Of a stretch of 64,000 bases of DNA, positions 1-10,031 are shown one piece after another. The position numbers and the translations under genes were made by a program. Numbering within the stretch: position 1 is the first letter of the stretch; each line of letters begins with the position of its first letter. The stretch comes from an uncultured Pseudoteredinibacter sp. GTDB taxonomy: Bacteria > Pseudomonadota > Gammaproteobacteria > Pseudomonadales > Cellvibrionaceae. The DNA lies in the NCBI RefSeq assembly GCF_947502065.1, contig NZ_CANMYE010000007.1:99132-163131 (forward strand), given 5' to 3'. Below the pieces are notes generated by a model that made no database searches, was not told the origin of the DNA, and was given only the letters and a program-made list of their open reading frames with translations.

Positions 1-107
1 AACACCGGCTCCCCGTCACTGCTGCCACGACGCAAAACATGCTGCTTGAGTCGTGGCGTTGATACAGTGATCGAATCAATGCCGGCCAAGTGAGACGATT
101 GCATCAT
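1..107 (-). CDS. alpha/beta hydrolase, N-terminal fragment (cut by window edge)
   Basis: A reading frame open to the window edge starts at 107 with two Met codons, preceded in frame by TGA, so the start is well bounded. The 35 visible residues run from MMQSSHLAGID through TPRLKQHVLRRG to DGEPV. The pattern of a substrate-side strand followed by a Gly-x-Pro-Val just before the expected nucleophile-side HG motif is typical of alpha/beta-hydrolase N-termini, but that motif lies outside the window. It starts 10 bases after the TonB receptor stop on the same strand, so the two are probably co-transcribed. The family assignment is inference from a short stretch. Confidence 0.5.
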   Translation of the reverse strand, partial: MMQSSHLAGIDSITVSTPRLKQHVLRRGSSDGEPV

Positions 108-117
108 TCATTCACGC

Positions 118-2313
118 CTAGAAATTATAGCTGGCTGACAGAGCGTAGGTTCTTGGTGCGCTGTAGTAGCCCAGCATAACTCCCGGGAAGGCGGAGATAT
201 CAAAGGCATGACTGCGATAGCGCTTGTCCGATAAGTTCTTGCCTCCAAGCATCACGTTCCAGCTATTATCCTCGGCGGCCAATATAAAGGCGGCATTCAC
301 GAGGCTGTAACCACTTTGTGCGAGGGTTTCTTGGCTATTTACTTCTAAATAAGTTTTGCTGCGATAGCTGATGTCAGTTAAGAAGCTGAGTTGGCCCCAA
401 TCCCAAGCGGCAAAATCGTAACGCAATCCAAATTGCGTATCCCACTCGGGTGCATTAACAAGTTCTCGCTGATCCGAGATATCGATGAGTTGGTTGCTCA
501 AGGGGTCGCCAGTGATGTATTCGCGATACTCGGCATCCAAATAACCAATGTTTAAGTTAACGGTGAGCGATTCTGTCGCCAAAGCGGTCAATTCAAGCTC
601 GGCGCCTTTCATAACGGCTTCACCCGCATTAGTAAACACCGGCAAAATTGAGCCGCCATCAGCACTGGCTTCAAAACTACTCAGCTGCAGGTCGTCGTAT
701 TGATTGCGGAATATCGCTGCATTAATTCGCAGGCGATCACCCCAGAGTTGAGTTTTTAGTCCGGCTTCTAGGCTGACCAGCGTTTCTTCATCAAAGGGCG
801 TTAATGCGTCGGAAGTTACTCGGCCATTAAAGCCGCCTGCTTTAAAGGCTGTAGAGTAGCTAGCGTATAAATTAGTGTCTTCATTAAGTTGATACTTCAA
901 GCCCAGCTTGGGTGAAAAATTACTGAAGTCGGCATCATCTGGATTGCCCGATACCACCGTGCCCTGCCCGCGAACAGTTCTTAGTAGATCGCTATCGGGA
1001 TTGGCTAAAGCGGGGTTTCCAGCCGCCAGTGCCAGCAGATTAAAACTTTCGGCTATGCGGCGATAGGATTTTGTTTCTTTGGTATAACGAAAGCCTGCGA
1101 TGGCGGTGAGCTGCTCATTGATATCATAGTCAAGCTGGCCAAATACGGCATAGCTATCGGTTTCAAAAAAACCATCGCCCGAACTGGCGCTGAAAATATT
1201 GGCAAAGACGCCACCATCAAAGGTTTGCCCTTGTTCATTAAAATAGTATAAGCCGCTGACCAGAGAGACATTATCGTTTTGGTACTGGAGCTGAAACTCC
1301 TGGCTGCTTTGCTCTTGCTCATTAAAATAATAGATGCCAAAGGCATTAATCGGAGTGCCATCTAGATCTAACTCTGTGCCATAGTCTAACTCGCGGTAAG
1401 AGCTTATGGATTTTAAGCTCCATTGCTCGTTTAGATCCCAGCTGGCGTTTAGGCTAATGCCCTTGGTTTCGGTTTGCTCGACCGTATTGAAGTCGGCATT
1501 GACCACGAAGGGATCTTCATCCGCAGCGAAGGTAGGGCCCAAAATAATACTGATCGGGGTTTCTTTTGCCGGTGTGCGAGAGCGCTTAGGGTCGCTATCT
1601 GAGTAATCCATTGCTAACTGCAGACTAAAGTTATCACTGGGGTCAAACTGTAAAACGGCGCGCACGAATTGAGTGTCGCGGTCGCCATCGCGTTGGCCAT
1701 CAAATCGGTTTACGCTATAACCCTCATGCTCCATGCTGGCTAAGGTTAAACGTCCCTTTAGGGTGTCTGAGAGTGGGCCGCTAATACTGGCTTTGATATC
1801 ACGGCGATCATAATTTCCAAGATGAGCACTGATATTACCGCTGAACTCTTCGGTGGGGGCCGCAGATACATATTTGATGGCACCACCAACCGAGTTACGA
1901 CCGTATAAGCTACCTTGCGGGCCTCGTAAGACCTCAATTCTCTCAACATCAACGACATCAAGGAATGCCCCTTGAGCGCGCCCCAGGTAAATATCATCGA
2001 GGTAAATACCAACGCCTGGCTCAAAAAAGGCGACCGAATCAATTTGCCCAATACCGCGTATATAAACCACAGCGTTGTTAGCATCACCTGAGTGTACGCT
2101 CAAGTTAGGTACCATGCTTTGTAAATCGCCGATGGTAGAGACCTGGGCAGATTCTAAGTTCTCTGAGGTAAATGAGCTTACCGCAACTGGAACTTCTTGC
2201 AGGTTGGCCTCGCGGCGCTCTGCGGTCACGATAACTTCTTCTATTTGGGCACATAGTGGGGTGCTGGCCAGGGCTATGCTAAGGCCTACGGCATGCGCTA
2301 GGGGCTTACGCAT
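118..2313 (-). CDS. TonB-dependent outer-membrane receptor
   Basis: Outer-membrane beta-barrel receptor for energised uptake of an unknown ligand. It has a signal peptide (residues 1-22, cleavage near LCA-Q), a TonB-box-like EEVIVTAERR at about 24-33, and a plug domain at about 40-150 with the conserved RGIGQ, VERIEVLRGPQGSLYG and GGAI motifs. A long barrel follows and ends in the C-terminal Phe typical of BAM substrates. 731 residues is normal for the family. AGAGGA lies 8 bases upstream of the ATG. The sequence resembles the EEVIVTARR class common in marine gammaproteobacteria and sphingomonads, whose ligands are usually unproven. A partial alpha/beta hydrolase follows, so an organic substrate rather than a siderophore is possible. 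Confidence 0.93.
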   Translation of the reverse strand: MRKPLAHAVGLSIALASTPLCAQIEEVIVTAERREANLQEVPVAVSSFTSENLESAQVSTIGDLQSMVPNLSVHSGDANNAVVYIRGIGQIDSVAFFEPGVGIYLDDIYLGRAQGAFLDVVDVERIEVLRGPQGSLYGRNSVGGAIKYVSAAPTEEFSGNISAHLGNYDRRDIKASISGPLSDTLKGRLTLASMEHEGYSVNRFDGQRDGDRDTQFVRAVLQFDPSDNFSLQLAMDYSDSDPKRSRTPAKETPISIILGPTFAADEDPFVVNADFNTVEQTETKGISLNASWDLNEQWSLKSISSYRELDYGTELDLDGTPINAFGIYYFNEQEQSSQEFQLQYQNDNVSLVSGLYYFNEQGQTFDGGVFANIFSASSGDGFFETDSYAVFGQLDYDINEQLTAIAGFRYTKETKSYRRIAESFNLLALAAGNPALANPDSDLLRTVRGQGTVVSGNPDDADFSNFSPKLGLKYQLNEDTNLYASYSTAFKAGGFNGRVTSDALTPFDEETLVSLEAGLKTQLWGDRLRINAAIFRNQYDDLQLSSFEASADGGSILPVFTNAGEAVMKGAELELTALATESLTVNLNIGYLDAEYREYITGDPLSNQLIDISDQRELVNAPEWDTQFGLRYDFAAWDWGQLSFLTDISYRSKTYLEVNSQETLAQSGYSLVNAAFILAAEDNSWNVMLGGKNLSDKRYRSHAFDISAFPGVMLGYYSAPRTYALSASYNF

Positions 2314-2466
2314 CTTACTTTCCTCTCGCTACTATTATTATTTGATGGCTGTCACTATAGGTATTTACGAGCAAGGAAAAAATGACGGATTAGATCGATA
2401 TATAGGGTACAATTTCGCTCAGCTGGTTTTTGTCAGGCGCGTTTTTTAAAGTGCTACATGGGCCCG

Positions 2467-3507
2467 CTATACGTCTTCCTGTTTGAGCTGTGGGAATTGT
2501 TTTATATAGGTAGCCGGGGATACATTGTGCCAACGTTTGAATGCACGTTTAAAACTACGCTCGTCACTATAGCCAAGACGAGTAGCGGTATCACTAATCG
2601 CTAAGCCAGATTCCAAATATTGGCAAGCCAGATCGCTATTACAGTTATCTAATAGCTGGCGAAAGCTAGAACCATATTCGCTCAGGCGGCGTCGCAAGGT
2701 GGCCACACTCATGCTCAGCTCACTGGCAATCCATTCTTGGTTCACAAGCACCTGCTTTGCGCTGGCTTGCTGAATTTTCTCCTGGCAAAGTTGTAGAAAA
2801 TTGAATTCAGCTTTGCTTTCAGTCAGCGCCAGGAAGTATAGATAGTGACTATAAAGGTTGGCTGCAATGTCCTCTTTGAAGTCATGCTGCAAAGGGAGTT
2901 TTGCCTGCTCTATATCGTAGGCTAACTCGTATTGTTTTTGTTGTAGCTTAAGTGGAGCCTGAAAAATATTTAAATGATGATCGTGCTCAGGCAGCAATAG
3001 GCGTTTACTGCAAACTCGCTTGAGCTTGAGTGGCGTTTTGCATAGGTAAGACAGTGTGCAATGAATGCTAATTAAAGCAAACTCTATGGCCAGTGGGATG
3101 GCCTGGGTTTGATAGTGGAATTCACTATCATCAACGCAATAACTTAAGCTACGACCTCGTTTACAGACAATGTTAAAACTGCCGCCATGAATAATGTTGT
3201 AATTGTCGGCCAAACTCTGCAGCCCCTGCTCTAGAGTTTCGCATTGCTGCAAGCTGGAGAATACTAAGCGTGTGCTACCGCGTCTAAGAGGACGGCTAGA
3301 TATCAGGTGAGATTCTTCATGCACAGCATTTTGACTGGCCAGCATAATGCGCCAAGCATCACCCATATCGATGAGTCGATTGGAATTATCTAACAGATCA
3401 CTGGGAAGCTTCAGCTGCTTTAATATATCCGCAACACTGGCGCCAGCCTCAATGGTTTTGGCCATTAGCTCCAATAGGTCTTCGGCAGCGATGCGGAAAT
3501 TGCTCAT
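2467..3507 (-). CDS. AraC-family transcriptional regulator (arabinose-binding-like N-domain type)
   Basis: Predicted DNA-binding regulator of 346 residues. The C-terminal third (about 245-340) carries two helix-turn-helix units: the first around SMSVATLRRRLSEYG, the second around ISDTATRLGYSDERSFKRAF, which is the AraC signature. The N-terminal 200 residues fit the ligand-binding domain of the OruR/ArgR-like AraC subgroup. It is transcribed on the same strand as the TonB receptor 150 bases downstream and as sstT upstream. The target is unknown; control of the receptor or of sstT is only a guess from position. Confidence 0.9.
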   Translation of the reverse strand: MSNFRIAAEDLLELMAKTIEAGASVADILKQLKLPSDLLDNSNRLIDMGDAWRIMLASQNAVHEESHLISSRPLRRGSTRLVFSSLQQCETLEQGLQSLADNYNIIHGGSFNIVCKRGRSLSYCVDDSEFHYQTQAIPLAIEFALISIHCTLSYLCKTPLKLKRVCSKRLLLPEHDHHLNIFQAPLKLQQKQYELAYDIEQAKLPLQHDFKEDIAANLYSHYLYFLALTESKAEFNFLQLCQEKIQQASAKQVLVNQEWIASELSMSVATLRRRLSEYGSSFRQLLDNCNSDLACQYLESGLAISDTATRLGYSDERSFKRAFKRWHNVSPATYIKQFPQLKQEDV

Positions 3508-3598
3508 TGTTCAGCTCTTAGTTCCTGAGCTGATGATATTAAGGGCATCTGGAGAAATTACCAGTGCCCATAGTTTTTCCTCTGTATTTAAGTTTTGC

Positions 3599-4807
3599 TC
3601 AGTCTTGCTCAACCCAGCGACCTTCCGCCGCTGCAGTAAACACCACATCTGTCGAACTATTCAAAGCGGTCTCTGCAGAATCTTGAACGACACCAATAAT
3701 AAAGCCGACAGCTACTACCTGCATGGCAACGTCATTCTCGATACCAAATAGGCCGCAAGCCAATGGGATCAATAGCAAGGAGCCACCGGCAACGCCTGAT
3801 GCGCCGCAGGCGCAGACTGCGGCAACAACGCTGAGTAATAGCGCCGAAGCGATATCAACTTCAATACCTAGGGTATTTACTGCCGCGAGTGTCAACACGG
3901 TAACAGTGATGGCGGCGCCGGCCATATTGATTGTGGCACCTAAAGGAATAGAAACGGAGTAGGTATCTTCGTGCAAATCCAGCTTTTTACAGAGGTTCAT
4001 ATTCACTGGAATATTGGCCGCTGAGCTGCGGGTAAAAAAGGCAGTTACTCCGCTCTCGCGTAAGCAGTTAAATACCAATGGGTATGGGTTACGGCGTGTG
4101 CGTACAAAAACAATGATCGGGTTTACAATCAAGGCGATTATTAACATGGCGCTGATTAGCAGCATTAATAGTTGAGCGTATTCTGCAAGAGCACTGAAGC
4201 CCGTGCTGGCAATAACCCCAGCTACCAAGCCAAAGATACCAATAGGTGCTAAGCGAATCACCACCTTAACAACCGCGGTAACGGCATCGGCACTATCGAC
4301 TAGGAACTGCCTTGTTGAGTCGCTGGCTTGTCGCAGCGCTAAGCCAAGACCAATAGCCCAAACCAAAATACCAATGAAGTTGCCACTGCTAATTGCATTG
4401 ATAGGGTTGTCTACCATCTTCATGAGTACACCCTGTAGCACTTGTGCAATACCTTCTGGGGGCGTTAAAGAGGACTCATTGGTCACGAGCGTCAATGTTA
4501 CTGGGAAGCTAAAGCTCAACATGACTGCAACAAAAGCGGCTGATACGGTGCCGATGCCATATAACACAAGAATCGGTTTCATATGGGTTTGCTGGCCTTT
4601 TTGGTGATTGGCCAGTGAGGACATCACCAGAACAAATACCAGTAAAGGTGCTACCGCCTTTAAGGCACCCACAAAAAGTGAGCCCAATAAAGATAGTTTT
4701 TGCCCCATATCGGGGATTAGGCTACCCACGGCGATACCTAGAAGAATGCCTATGGCAATTTGTAAGACCAAGGAGCCCTGCCAAAGGCGTTGAAAAATGG
4801 AAGTCAT
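3599..4807 (-). CDS. sstT: serine/threonine:sodium symporter SstT
   Basis: Inner-membrane Na+-coupled Ser/Thr uptake carrier of the dicarboxylate/amino acid:cation symporter family. The 402-residue length matches SstT. The protein opens with a hydrophobic helix after SIFQRLWQGSLV and shows the family motifs SSAANIPVNM (hairpin region, about 255-270) and SIPLGATINMAGAAIT (about 285-300), followed by re-entrant and transmembrane segments. It is divergent from the M19 dipeptidase gene, with a 145-base shared promoter region. That pairing is consistent with amino-acid and peptide use but no shared operator is visible. Confidence 0.92.
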   Translation of the reverse strand: MTSIFQRLWQGSLVLQIAIGILLGIAVGSLIPDMGQKLSLLGSLFVGALKAVAPLLVFVLVMSSLANHQKGQQTHMKPILVLYGIGTVSAAFVAVMLSFSFPVTLTLVTNESSLTPPEGIAQVLQGVLMKMVDNPINAISSGNFIGILVWAIGLGLALRQASDSTRQFLVDSADAVTAVVKVVIRLAPIGIFGLVAGVIASTGFSALAEYAQLLMLLISAMLIIALIVNPIIVFVRTRRNPYPLVFNCLRESGVTAFFTRSSAANIPVNMNLCKKLDLHEDTYSVSIPLGATINMAGAAITVTVLTLAAVNTLGIEVDIASALLLSVVAAVCACGASGVAGGSLLLIPLACGLFGIENDVAMQVVAVGFIIGVVQDSAETALNSSTDVVFTAAAEGRWVEQD

Positions 4808-4952
4808 CGCAAACCCTATTATCGTTGTTTAACGTTTAGCCCTGTGGGCATTGTGCACGATTTTGTTCTAATCGATTTGTTTACACAACGATTGGGGGGC
4901 AAAATGATTCAATTTGCACTTTTCATTACCATCCAGAAACATACAATGAGGT

Positions 4953-6161
4953 ATGTTTATCAAACTGGCGATCACTACTATGAAAATAATAAAGAACAGC
5001 TTAATCGCGTTGTTACTACTGCTTTTGATTGCAGCACTGTTGATGCGTTTATTTGCTCCAGCGGCGATTGAGCGCGAGCTCAATAAGGTGAGCCCCCATG
5101 AGCCATGGCCTATATCTGCCAAAGCGAAGAGCCTGCATCAGGATATATTAATTGGTGATTGGCACAGCGACTCTACCCTATGGGCGCGGGATCTCAATCA
5201 GTGGGCAGATCGCGGACATATGGATGTGCCACGTTTGCAAGCCGGTAATGTGGCCATGCAGATGTTTACCAGTGTGACCAAGAGCCCATCGGGTCAGAAC
5301 TACGATCGCAATGAAACTGAGGCCGGCGATACCATTACCTTGCTTGCCATAATACAAGGTTGGCCAATACGAACTTGGAATAGCCTGGCCGAGCGAGCGC
5401 TTTACCAAGCTGAGCGTTTGCAAGCTGTAGTAGACGATAATCCCGAGGCAATTCGCTTGGTTCGCAGTCAGGAGGATTTACAAGAAGTCTTACAGCAAAG
5501 AGCAAAAGGTCAGCAGCAAGTTGCAGCCTTATTGGGTACAGAAGGCTCCCATGCTTTGGATGGCAAGATAGAGAATGTTGAGCGTTTATATAATGCCGGC
5601 TTTCGTATGATGGGCCTGCACCATTTCTTCGATAATAAACTGGGTGGCTCATTACACGGCACCAGCGCTGCGGGCTTAAGCGAGTTTGGCCGCGAAGCTG
5701 TACAAGAAATGGAGAGACTGGGCATTATTGTGGATTTAGCGCACTCGTCTGAGGCGGTGGTACGCGATGTGTTGGCATTGGTAACACGCCCAGTGGTGGT
5801 AAGCCATACCGGCTTACACGGTCACTGCCCTGGCCCGCGTAATATTTCCGATGAGCTTATGCAAGAGATCGCCCAGCAGGGTGGATTGATTGCAATTGGT
5901 TATTGGGATGGTGCGGTATGCGAAATCACACCGAGCAATATCGTGAAAGCCATGCGCTACGGTATTGAGCTGCTTGGTGTCGAACATATTGCTTTAGGCT
6001 CGGATTATGATGGCTCAACCGAAGTGCAGTTTGATACCTCTGAATTGGCGGTGTTAACTGAAGAGATGTTAAAAGCTGGCTTTAGCGAAGGCGAAATCCG
6101 AGCGGTCATGGGCGAAAATATGAAGCGCTTTTTATTAGCAAACCTGCCTGCTCAGGATTAA
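4953..6161 (+). CDS. membrane dipeptidase (peptidase family M19, renal dipeptidase type)
   Basis: Zinc dipeptidase expected to act in the periplasm. An N-terminal hydrophobic anchor (about residues 10-32) precedes the catalytic domain. Binuclear zinc ligands of family M19 are recognisable: WHSDS near 70, the Glu in LLGTEGSHALDG, His in VDLAHSS, His in VVSHTGLHG, and the late Asp in GSDYDGS. The 402-residue length is typical. The start is uncertain: ATG 4953 has only a poorly spaced GAGG, and ATG 4980 would give a shorter leader starting MKIIKNSLIALL; neither has a strong ribosome site. It is divergent from sstT and followed by lhgO after 60 bases. Confidence 0.9.
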   Translation: MFIKLAITTMKIIKNSLIALLLLLLIAALLMRLFAPAAIERELNKVSPHEPWPISAKAKSLHQDILIGDWHSDSTLWARDLNQWADRGHMDVPRLQAGNVAMQMFTSVTKSPSGQNYDRNETEAGDTITLLAIIQGWPIRTWNSLAERALYQAERLQAVVDDNPEAIRLVRSQEDLQEVLQQRAKGQQQVAALLGTEGSHALDGKIENVERLYNAGFRMMGLHHFFDNKLGGSLHGTSAAGLSEFGREAVQEMERLGIIVDLAHSSEAVVRDVLALVTRPVVVSHTGLHGHCPGPRNISDELMQEIAQQGGLIAIGYWDGAVCEITPSNIVKAMRYGIELLGVEHIALGSDYDGSTEVQFDTSELAVLTEEMLKAGFSEGEIRAVMGENMKRFLLANLPAQD

Positions 6162-6221
6162 CTCTGAATTAAACTAGGTTTCAATAAACTAGATTGCAAT
6201 AAAGTAGAGCGCTCGCTGTTT

Positions 6222-7499
6222 ATGTCTGACTCATTGTCACAAGCAAACCGTCAAGCTCGCACAGATTATGATGCGTTGATTATTGGTGCGGGTATTATCG
6301 GAGCGGCAACGGCTTGGCGCCTACAGCAATTGCGCCCGGATTGGCGTATCGCCATCATTGAAAAAGAACAAAGCTACGCGCAACATCAAACCGGGCGTAA
6401 CTCCGGTGTTATACATGCTGGCGTCTACTATGCTCCTGGCAGTCTTAAAGCCAAGCTGTGTGTAGAAGGTAACCAGCGCACAAAAGCATTTTGCAAAGAG
6501 CACCGTATAGCCTTTGAGGAGTGTGGCAAGTTGCTAGTGGCCAGCAATGAACAAGAATTAAAAGGCTTAGATCAGCTCAAGCTGCGGGCTCGTCAAAATG
6601 GTTTAGAGGTGGAGTCACAAAGCGCGCAACAACTAAAGCAGCGAGAGCCCAATATCGCAGGTCTCGGTGCCTTGTGGGTTCCTGCAAGTGGCATTGTGGA
6701 TTACGCTGAAATTTGTCGTGAGCTATTGAGGCAATTCGTCGAGGCCGGTGGCGAAATTTATTATGGCCATGAACTTAAGCAGCTGCGCGAAAGAGACGGT
6801 GAGGTACAGCTGCAATGTACACCAAAGCAATCTAGTACTCATACCGCTACTCAAAAGCAGCCACAGACATTTTATTGCAAACAGCTAATCGCTTGCGCGG
6901 GTATCCAAAGCGATCGCCTTGTTAAATCCTTAGGCTTGAGTGTAGATTTTCAGATGATGCCTTTTCGTGGCGAATATTTTCAGTTGCCCAGCAAGCACAA
7001 CAGCATTATCAATCACCTAATCTACCCTATACCCGATCCGACTATGCCATTTTTGGGGGTGCACCTTACTAGGATGATCGACGGCTCAGTTACAGTTGGC
7101 CCAAATGCGGTGTTGGCCATGGGTAGAGAGGCCTATAAGAAAAGCCAGTTCTCTATGGTCGATGTACAGCAGATGGCTGCTGAGCCTGGCAGCTATCGTC
7201 TATTGGGGCGCTTTTGGAAGGCAGGTCTAGGGGAGCTTCGCGATAGCATATTCAAGCACTCCTATCTTAAAAGAGTGCAAAGCTACTGCCCAAGTTTAAA
7301 AGTATCGGACTTATTGCCATATAAAGCGGGTATCCGGGCCCAGGCTGTCGATAAGCAAGGCAATATGATTGATGATTTTCTTTTTGCCCAGAGTGAGCAG
7401 TGTTTGATTGTCTGTAATGCGCCCTCTCCCGCAGCAACCTCGGCCTTGCCAATTGCCGATCATATTATCGCTAAGCTCAATCTTAATGCGCCTATTTGA
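6222..7499 (+). CDS. lhgO: L-2-hydroxyglutarate oxidase/dehydrogenase
   Basis: FAD-dependent enzyme oxidising L-2-hydroxyglutarate to 2-oxoglutarate, feeding electrons to the membrane in the known E. coli enzyme. The dinucleotide-binding motif IIGAGIIGAATAWRL lies near residues 21-35. The family signature RNSGVIHAGVYY follows at about 59-70, and a late GIRAQ block ends with a C-terminal APSPAATSALPIA segment. Length 425 is close to the usual 400-420. It lies 60 bases after the dipeptidase gene, possibly co-transcribed. No csiD-type partner is present. Confidence 0.9.
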   Translation: MSDSLSQANRQARTDYDALIIGAGIIGAATAWRLQQLRPDWRIAIIEKEQSYAQHQTGRNSGVIHAGVYYAPGSLKAKLCVEGNQRTKAFCKEHRIAFEECGKLLVASNEQELKGLDQLKLRARQNGLEVESQSAQQLKQREPNIAGLGALWVPASGIVDYAEICRELLRQFVEAGGEIYYGHELKQLRERDGEVQLQCTPKQSSTHTATQKQPQTFYCKQLIACAGIQSDRLVKSLGLSVDFQMMPFRGEYFQLPSKHNSIINHLIYPIPDPTMPFLGVHLTRMIDGSVTVGPNAVLAMGREAYKKSQFSMVDVQQMAAEPGSYRLLGRFWKAGLGELRDSIFKHSYLKRVQSYCPSLKVSDLLPYKAGIRAQAVDKQGNMIDDFLFAQSEQCLIVCNAPSPAATSALPIADHIIAKLNLNAPI

Positions 7500-7613
7500 G
7501 CTAGGAGTTGGTTAAAATAACATCGCTTTTGGGCCCTCTTTCTGATACTGTGCGCGCCCCTTAAAATGGGCAAATCTAATACTTTGCCTACAAGCCCGAG
7601 CCTGAGATAGAAC

Positions 7614-9011
7614 ATGAGCCAAGAATTTAAGCAACTTGACCTTCACCCAGAACTGCTGGAAAACCTCGATAGCCTTGGCTATCAGCAGATGACGGATATC
7701 CAGGCGGAATGCTTGCCTTTGGCGCTAGCGGGCGAAGATCTTATCGCCCAAGCAAAAACCGGGAGCGGTAAAACGGCGGCTTTTGCTTTGGCCTTGTTGC
7801 AGCGCCTGAATGTAAAACGCTTTCGTATTCAGAGCTTGGTACTATGCCCCACCCGCGAGCTGGCCGATCAAGTAGCCAAAGAAATTCGCCGCTTAGCGCG
7901 CAGAATTCACAATATTAAGGTGCTAACTTTGTGTGGTGGCATGCCAATTGGCCCGCAAATAGGCTCCTTGGAACATGGGGCTCACATCGTGGTGGGCACG
8001 CCGGGGCGCATTCAAGATCACCTTCGCAAAGGCACTATGGATCTTAGCAATATTCACAGCTTGGTCTTAGATGAGGCGGATCGTATGCTGGATATGGGTT
8101 TTGCCGATGCCATTGCAGCTATTTTGTCCCAATGCCCGAAAGAGCGACAAACACAGCTTTATTCCGCTACCTACCCTGAAGGTATAGAAGCGATTAGCCG
8201 TCAGTATCAGCGCTCACCTAAACGCGTTACGGTGAGTCGCACCCATAGTGAATCCAATATTAGCCAGCAGGCTTATGCCGTTGAAGGTGGCGAGCTAGAA
8301 AAGCAGGAGCTTTGTAATCAACTGCTTGCCCAGCACCAGCCAAGCTCCTGTGTGATCTTTTGTGCCACAAAAAAGCAAACGGTTGAAATCGCACAAAGCT
8401 TAAATGATCAAGGCTGGTTTAGCTTGGCGCTACATGGTGATATGGAACAGCGCGAGCGAGATTTGAGCTTACTGCGCTTTGCCAATGGCAGTGCCACGGT
8501 ATTGGTGGCAACAGACGTTGCGGCCAGGGGCTTAGATGTAGACACCGTCGAGTTAGTGATTAACTACGATCTACCCCGTGACGCCGAAGTTTATGTGCAT
8601 CGCATTGGTCGCACCGGCCGCGCTGGACGTAGCGGTGCTGCCGCAAGCTTGGTGAACGACAAGCAACGTCGTGCCTTTGCGGATATCGAGGCCTACTTAA
8701 ATAAAGAAATCGAATGGTCTGAGCCTCCACGCATAGACGATATTAACTCCATCGATCAGCGCCCAAAAATGATAACCATTGGTTTGGATGCCGGTAAAAA
8801 GAACAAGCTTCGCCCCGGAGATATTTTGGGTGCTTTAACCGGCGAGGCGGGCATCGAGGGCAAATATGTTGGGAAGATTAATGTCCTTCAATTTCACGCC
8901 TATGTTGCCGTCGCCCGCGCGGTGGCGAACAAGGCCTTAAAGCAGTTGCAGGAAGGTAAGATAAAAGGCCGCAAGATCAAGGTGCGGAAGATCAGCCGCC
9001 CCAATGTCTAA
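7614..9011 (+). CDS. dbpA: ATP-dependent RNA helicase DbpA
   Basis: DEAD-box helicase that in E. coli acts on 23S rRNA hairpin 92 during 50S assembly. All core motifs are visible in order: motif I AKTGSGKT, Ia PTRELA, Ib TPGRI, II DEAD, III SAT, V ATDVAARGLD, VI HRIGRTGRAGR. The C-terminal 75 residues (LRPGDILGALTGEAGIEG through KINVLQFHAYVAV) form the DbpA-specific RNA-binding domain that separates it from RhlE and SrmB. Length 465 matches the family. A 114-base gap precedes it; nothing conserved stands out there. Confidence 0.95.
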   Translation: MSQEFKQLDLHPELLENLDSLGYQQMTDIQAECLPLALAGEDLIAQAKTGSGKTAAFALALLQRLNVKRFRIQSLVLCPTRELADQVAKEIRRLARRIHNIKVLTLCGGMPIGPQIGSLEHGAHIVVGTPGRIQDHLRKGTMDLSNIHSLVLDEADRMLDMGFADAIAAILSQCPKERQTQLYSATYPEGIEAISRQYQRSPKRVTVSRTHSESNISQQAYAVEGGELEKQELCNQLLAQHQPSSCVIFCATKKQTVEIAQSLNDQGWFSLALHGDMEQRERDLSLLRFANGSATVLVATDVAARGLDVDTVELVINYDLPRDAEVYVHRIGRTGRAGRSGAAASLVNDKQRRAFADIEAYLNKEIEWSEPPRIDDINSIDQRPKMITIGLDAGKKNKLRPGDILGALTGEAGIEGKYVGKINVLQFHAYVAVARAVANKALKQLQEGKIKGRKIKVRKISRPNV

Positions 9012-9063
9012 GCTATTTCGAATAGTGCTTAGAGTGAAATCGATTTAAGAGTAGAGACTGACT

Positions 9064-9342
9064 ATGCCAACAGCATGCGCACGCCATATACTGCTAAAAA
9101 CAGAAGCTGAAGCTCAAAAGATCAAAAAGCTCCTGGCGCAGGGTAAAGACTTTGCTCAACTTGCCAAAAAGCACTCGAGTTGTCCATCCGCTAAAAAGGG
9201 CGGCAACTTGGGTGAGTTTCAAAAAGGCCAGATGGTAAAAGCCTTTGATGATGTGGTATTCAAAAAGCCTATTCTTACCGTGCATGGCCCAGTTAAAACC
9301 AAATTCGGCTTTCATTTGATTGAAACAATTTATCGAGATTAA
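9064..9342 (+). CDS. ppiC: parvulin-type peptidyl-prolyl isomerase PpiC
   Basis: Small cytoplasmic rotamase of 92 residues, the single-domain parvulin size, with no signal peptide. Conserved elements are ARHILLKTEAEAQ near the start, the helix FAQLAKKHSSCPSAKKGGNLGEF carrying the family CPS and GGxLG signatures, and the end TKFGFHLIE with the active-site-side FGxH. It follows dbpA by 52 bases and is followed after 9 bases by a GNAT gene, so the last two probably share a transcript. Confidence 0.93.
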   Translation: MPTACARHILLKTEAEAQKIKKLLAQGKDFAQLAKKHSSCPSAKKGGNLGEFQKGQMVKAFDDVVFKKPILTVHGPVKTKFGFHLIETIYRD

Positions 9343-9351
9343 TCTGTCATA

Positions 9352-9837
9352 ATGACCACAGAAATAAGACTTGCTGATTATTTAAATACTAAGGACGCGG
9401 ATGCGCTTAGTATGCTACTTAATGCTTATGCTACGGACCCAATGGGTGGTGGTGAGCCCCTCAGCCTAGAGGTGCAAAAGAGCCTAGCCTCCAAATTGGC
9501 AGAGATTGAGGGTGCATTTTCAGTTCTCGCTTGGGTTGATGATAAGCCTGCAGGTTTGATCAATTGCTTTATGGCCTTTTCTACCTTTAAGTGTAAGCCC
9601 ATCGTGAATATTCATGATGTTGCGGTAATGTCGGAGTTTCGCGGTTTGGGCGTAAGCCGCTTGATGATGGCAAAGGTAGAAGAGATAGCTCGTGAGCGAG
9701 GCTGCTGTAAGCTTACCTTAGAGGTGCTAGAAGGGAATACTCTGGCCCAAGCAGCTTATCGTAATTACGGTTTTAGTGGTTATGAGCTTGATGAAGCCAA
9801 TGGCAAAGCATTGTTTTGGGAAATGCCTTTGAGCTAA
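9352..9837 (+). CDS. GNAT-family N-acetyltransferase
   Basis: Acetyl-CoA-dependent acyltransferase of 161 residues; substrate unknown. The GNAT core is visible: a central beta-strand FSVLAWVDDKPAGL, motif A around VNIHDVAVMSEFRGLGVSRLM (the RGxG/A turn binds acetyl-CoA) and the C-terminal LEVLEGNTLAQAAYRNYGF, where the NxxAxxxYxxxGF pattern is diagnostic. It starts 9 bases after ppiC, so an operon is likely. No further context indicates substrate. Confidence 0.88.
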   Translation: MTTEIRLADYLNTKDADALSMLLNAYATDPMGGGEPLSLEVQKSLASKLAEIEGAFSVLAWVDDKPAGLINCFMAFSTFKCKPIVNIHDVAVMSEFRGLGVSRLMMAKVEEIARERGCCKLTLEVLEGNTLAQAAYRNYGFSGYELDEANGKALFWEMPLS

Positions 9838-10031
9838 TTGGCTATTCCAATAACACAAACAGACATCATAATAGAAAAGGCTGTGGCATTTTAAAATCCA
9901 GAAGCATATTTTAAAAATCGTTTCATAATAATCAGCGTAGTTTAGTACGCCCCGGTGGCCGTGATTACCATAGGACTTATTCATAGCTCAGTCTTATGGC
10001 AAATCAACAGGGCGAGTCAAAAGGACTAACA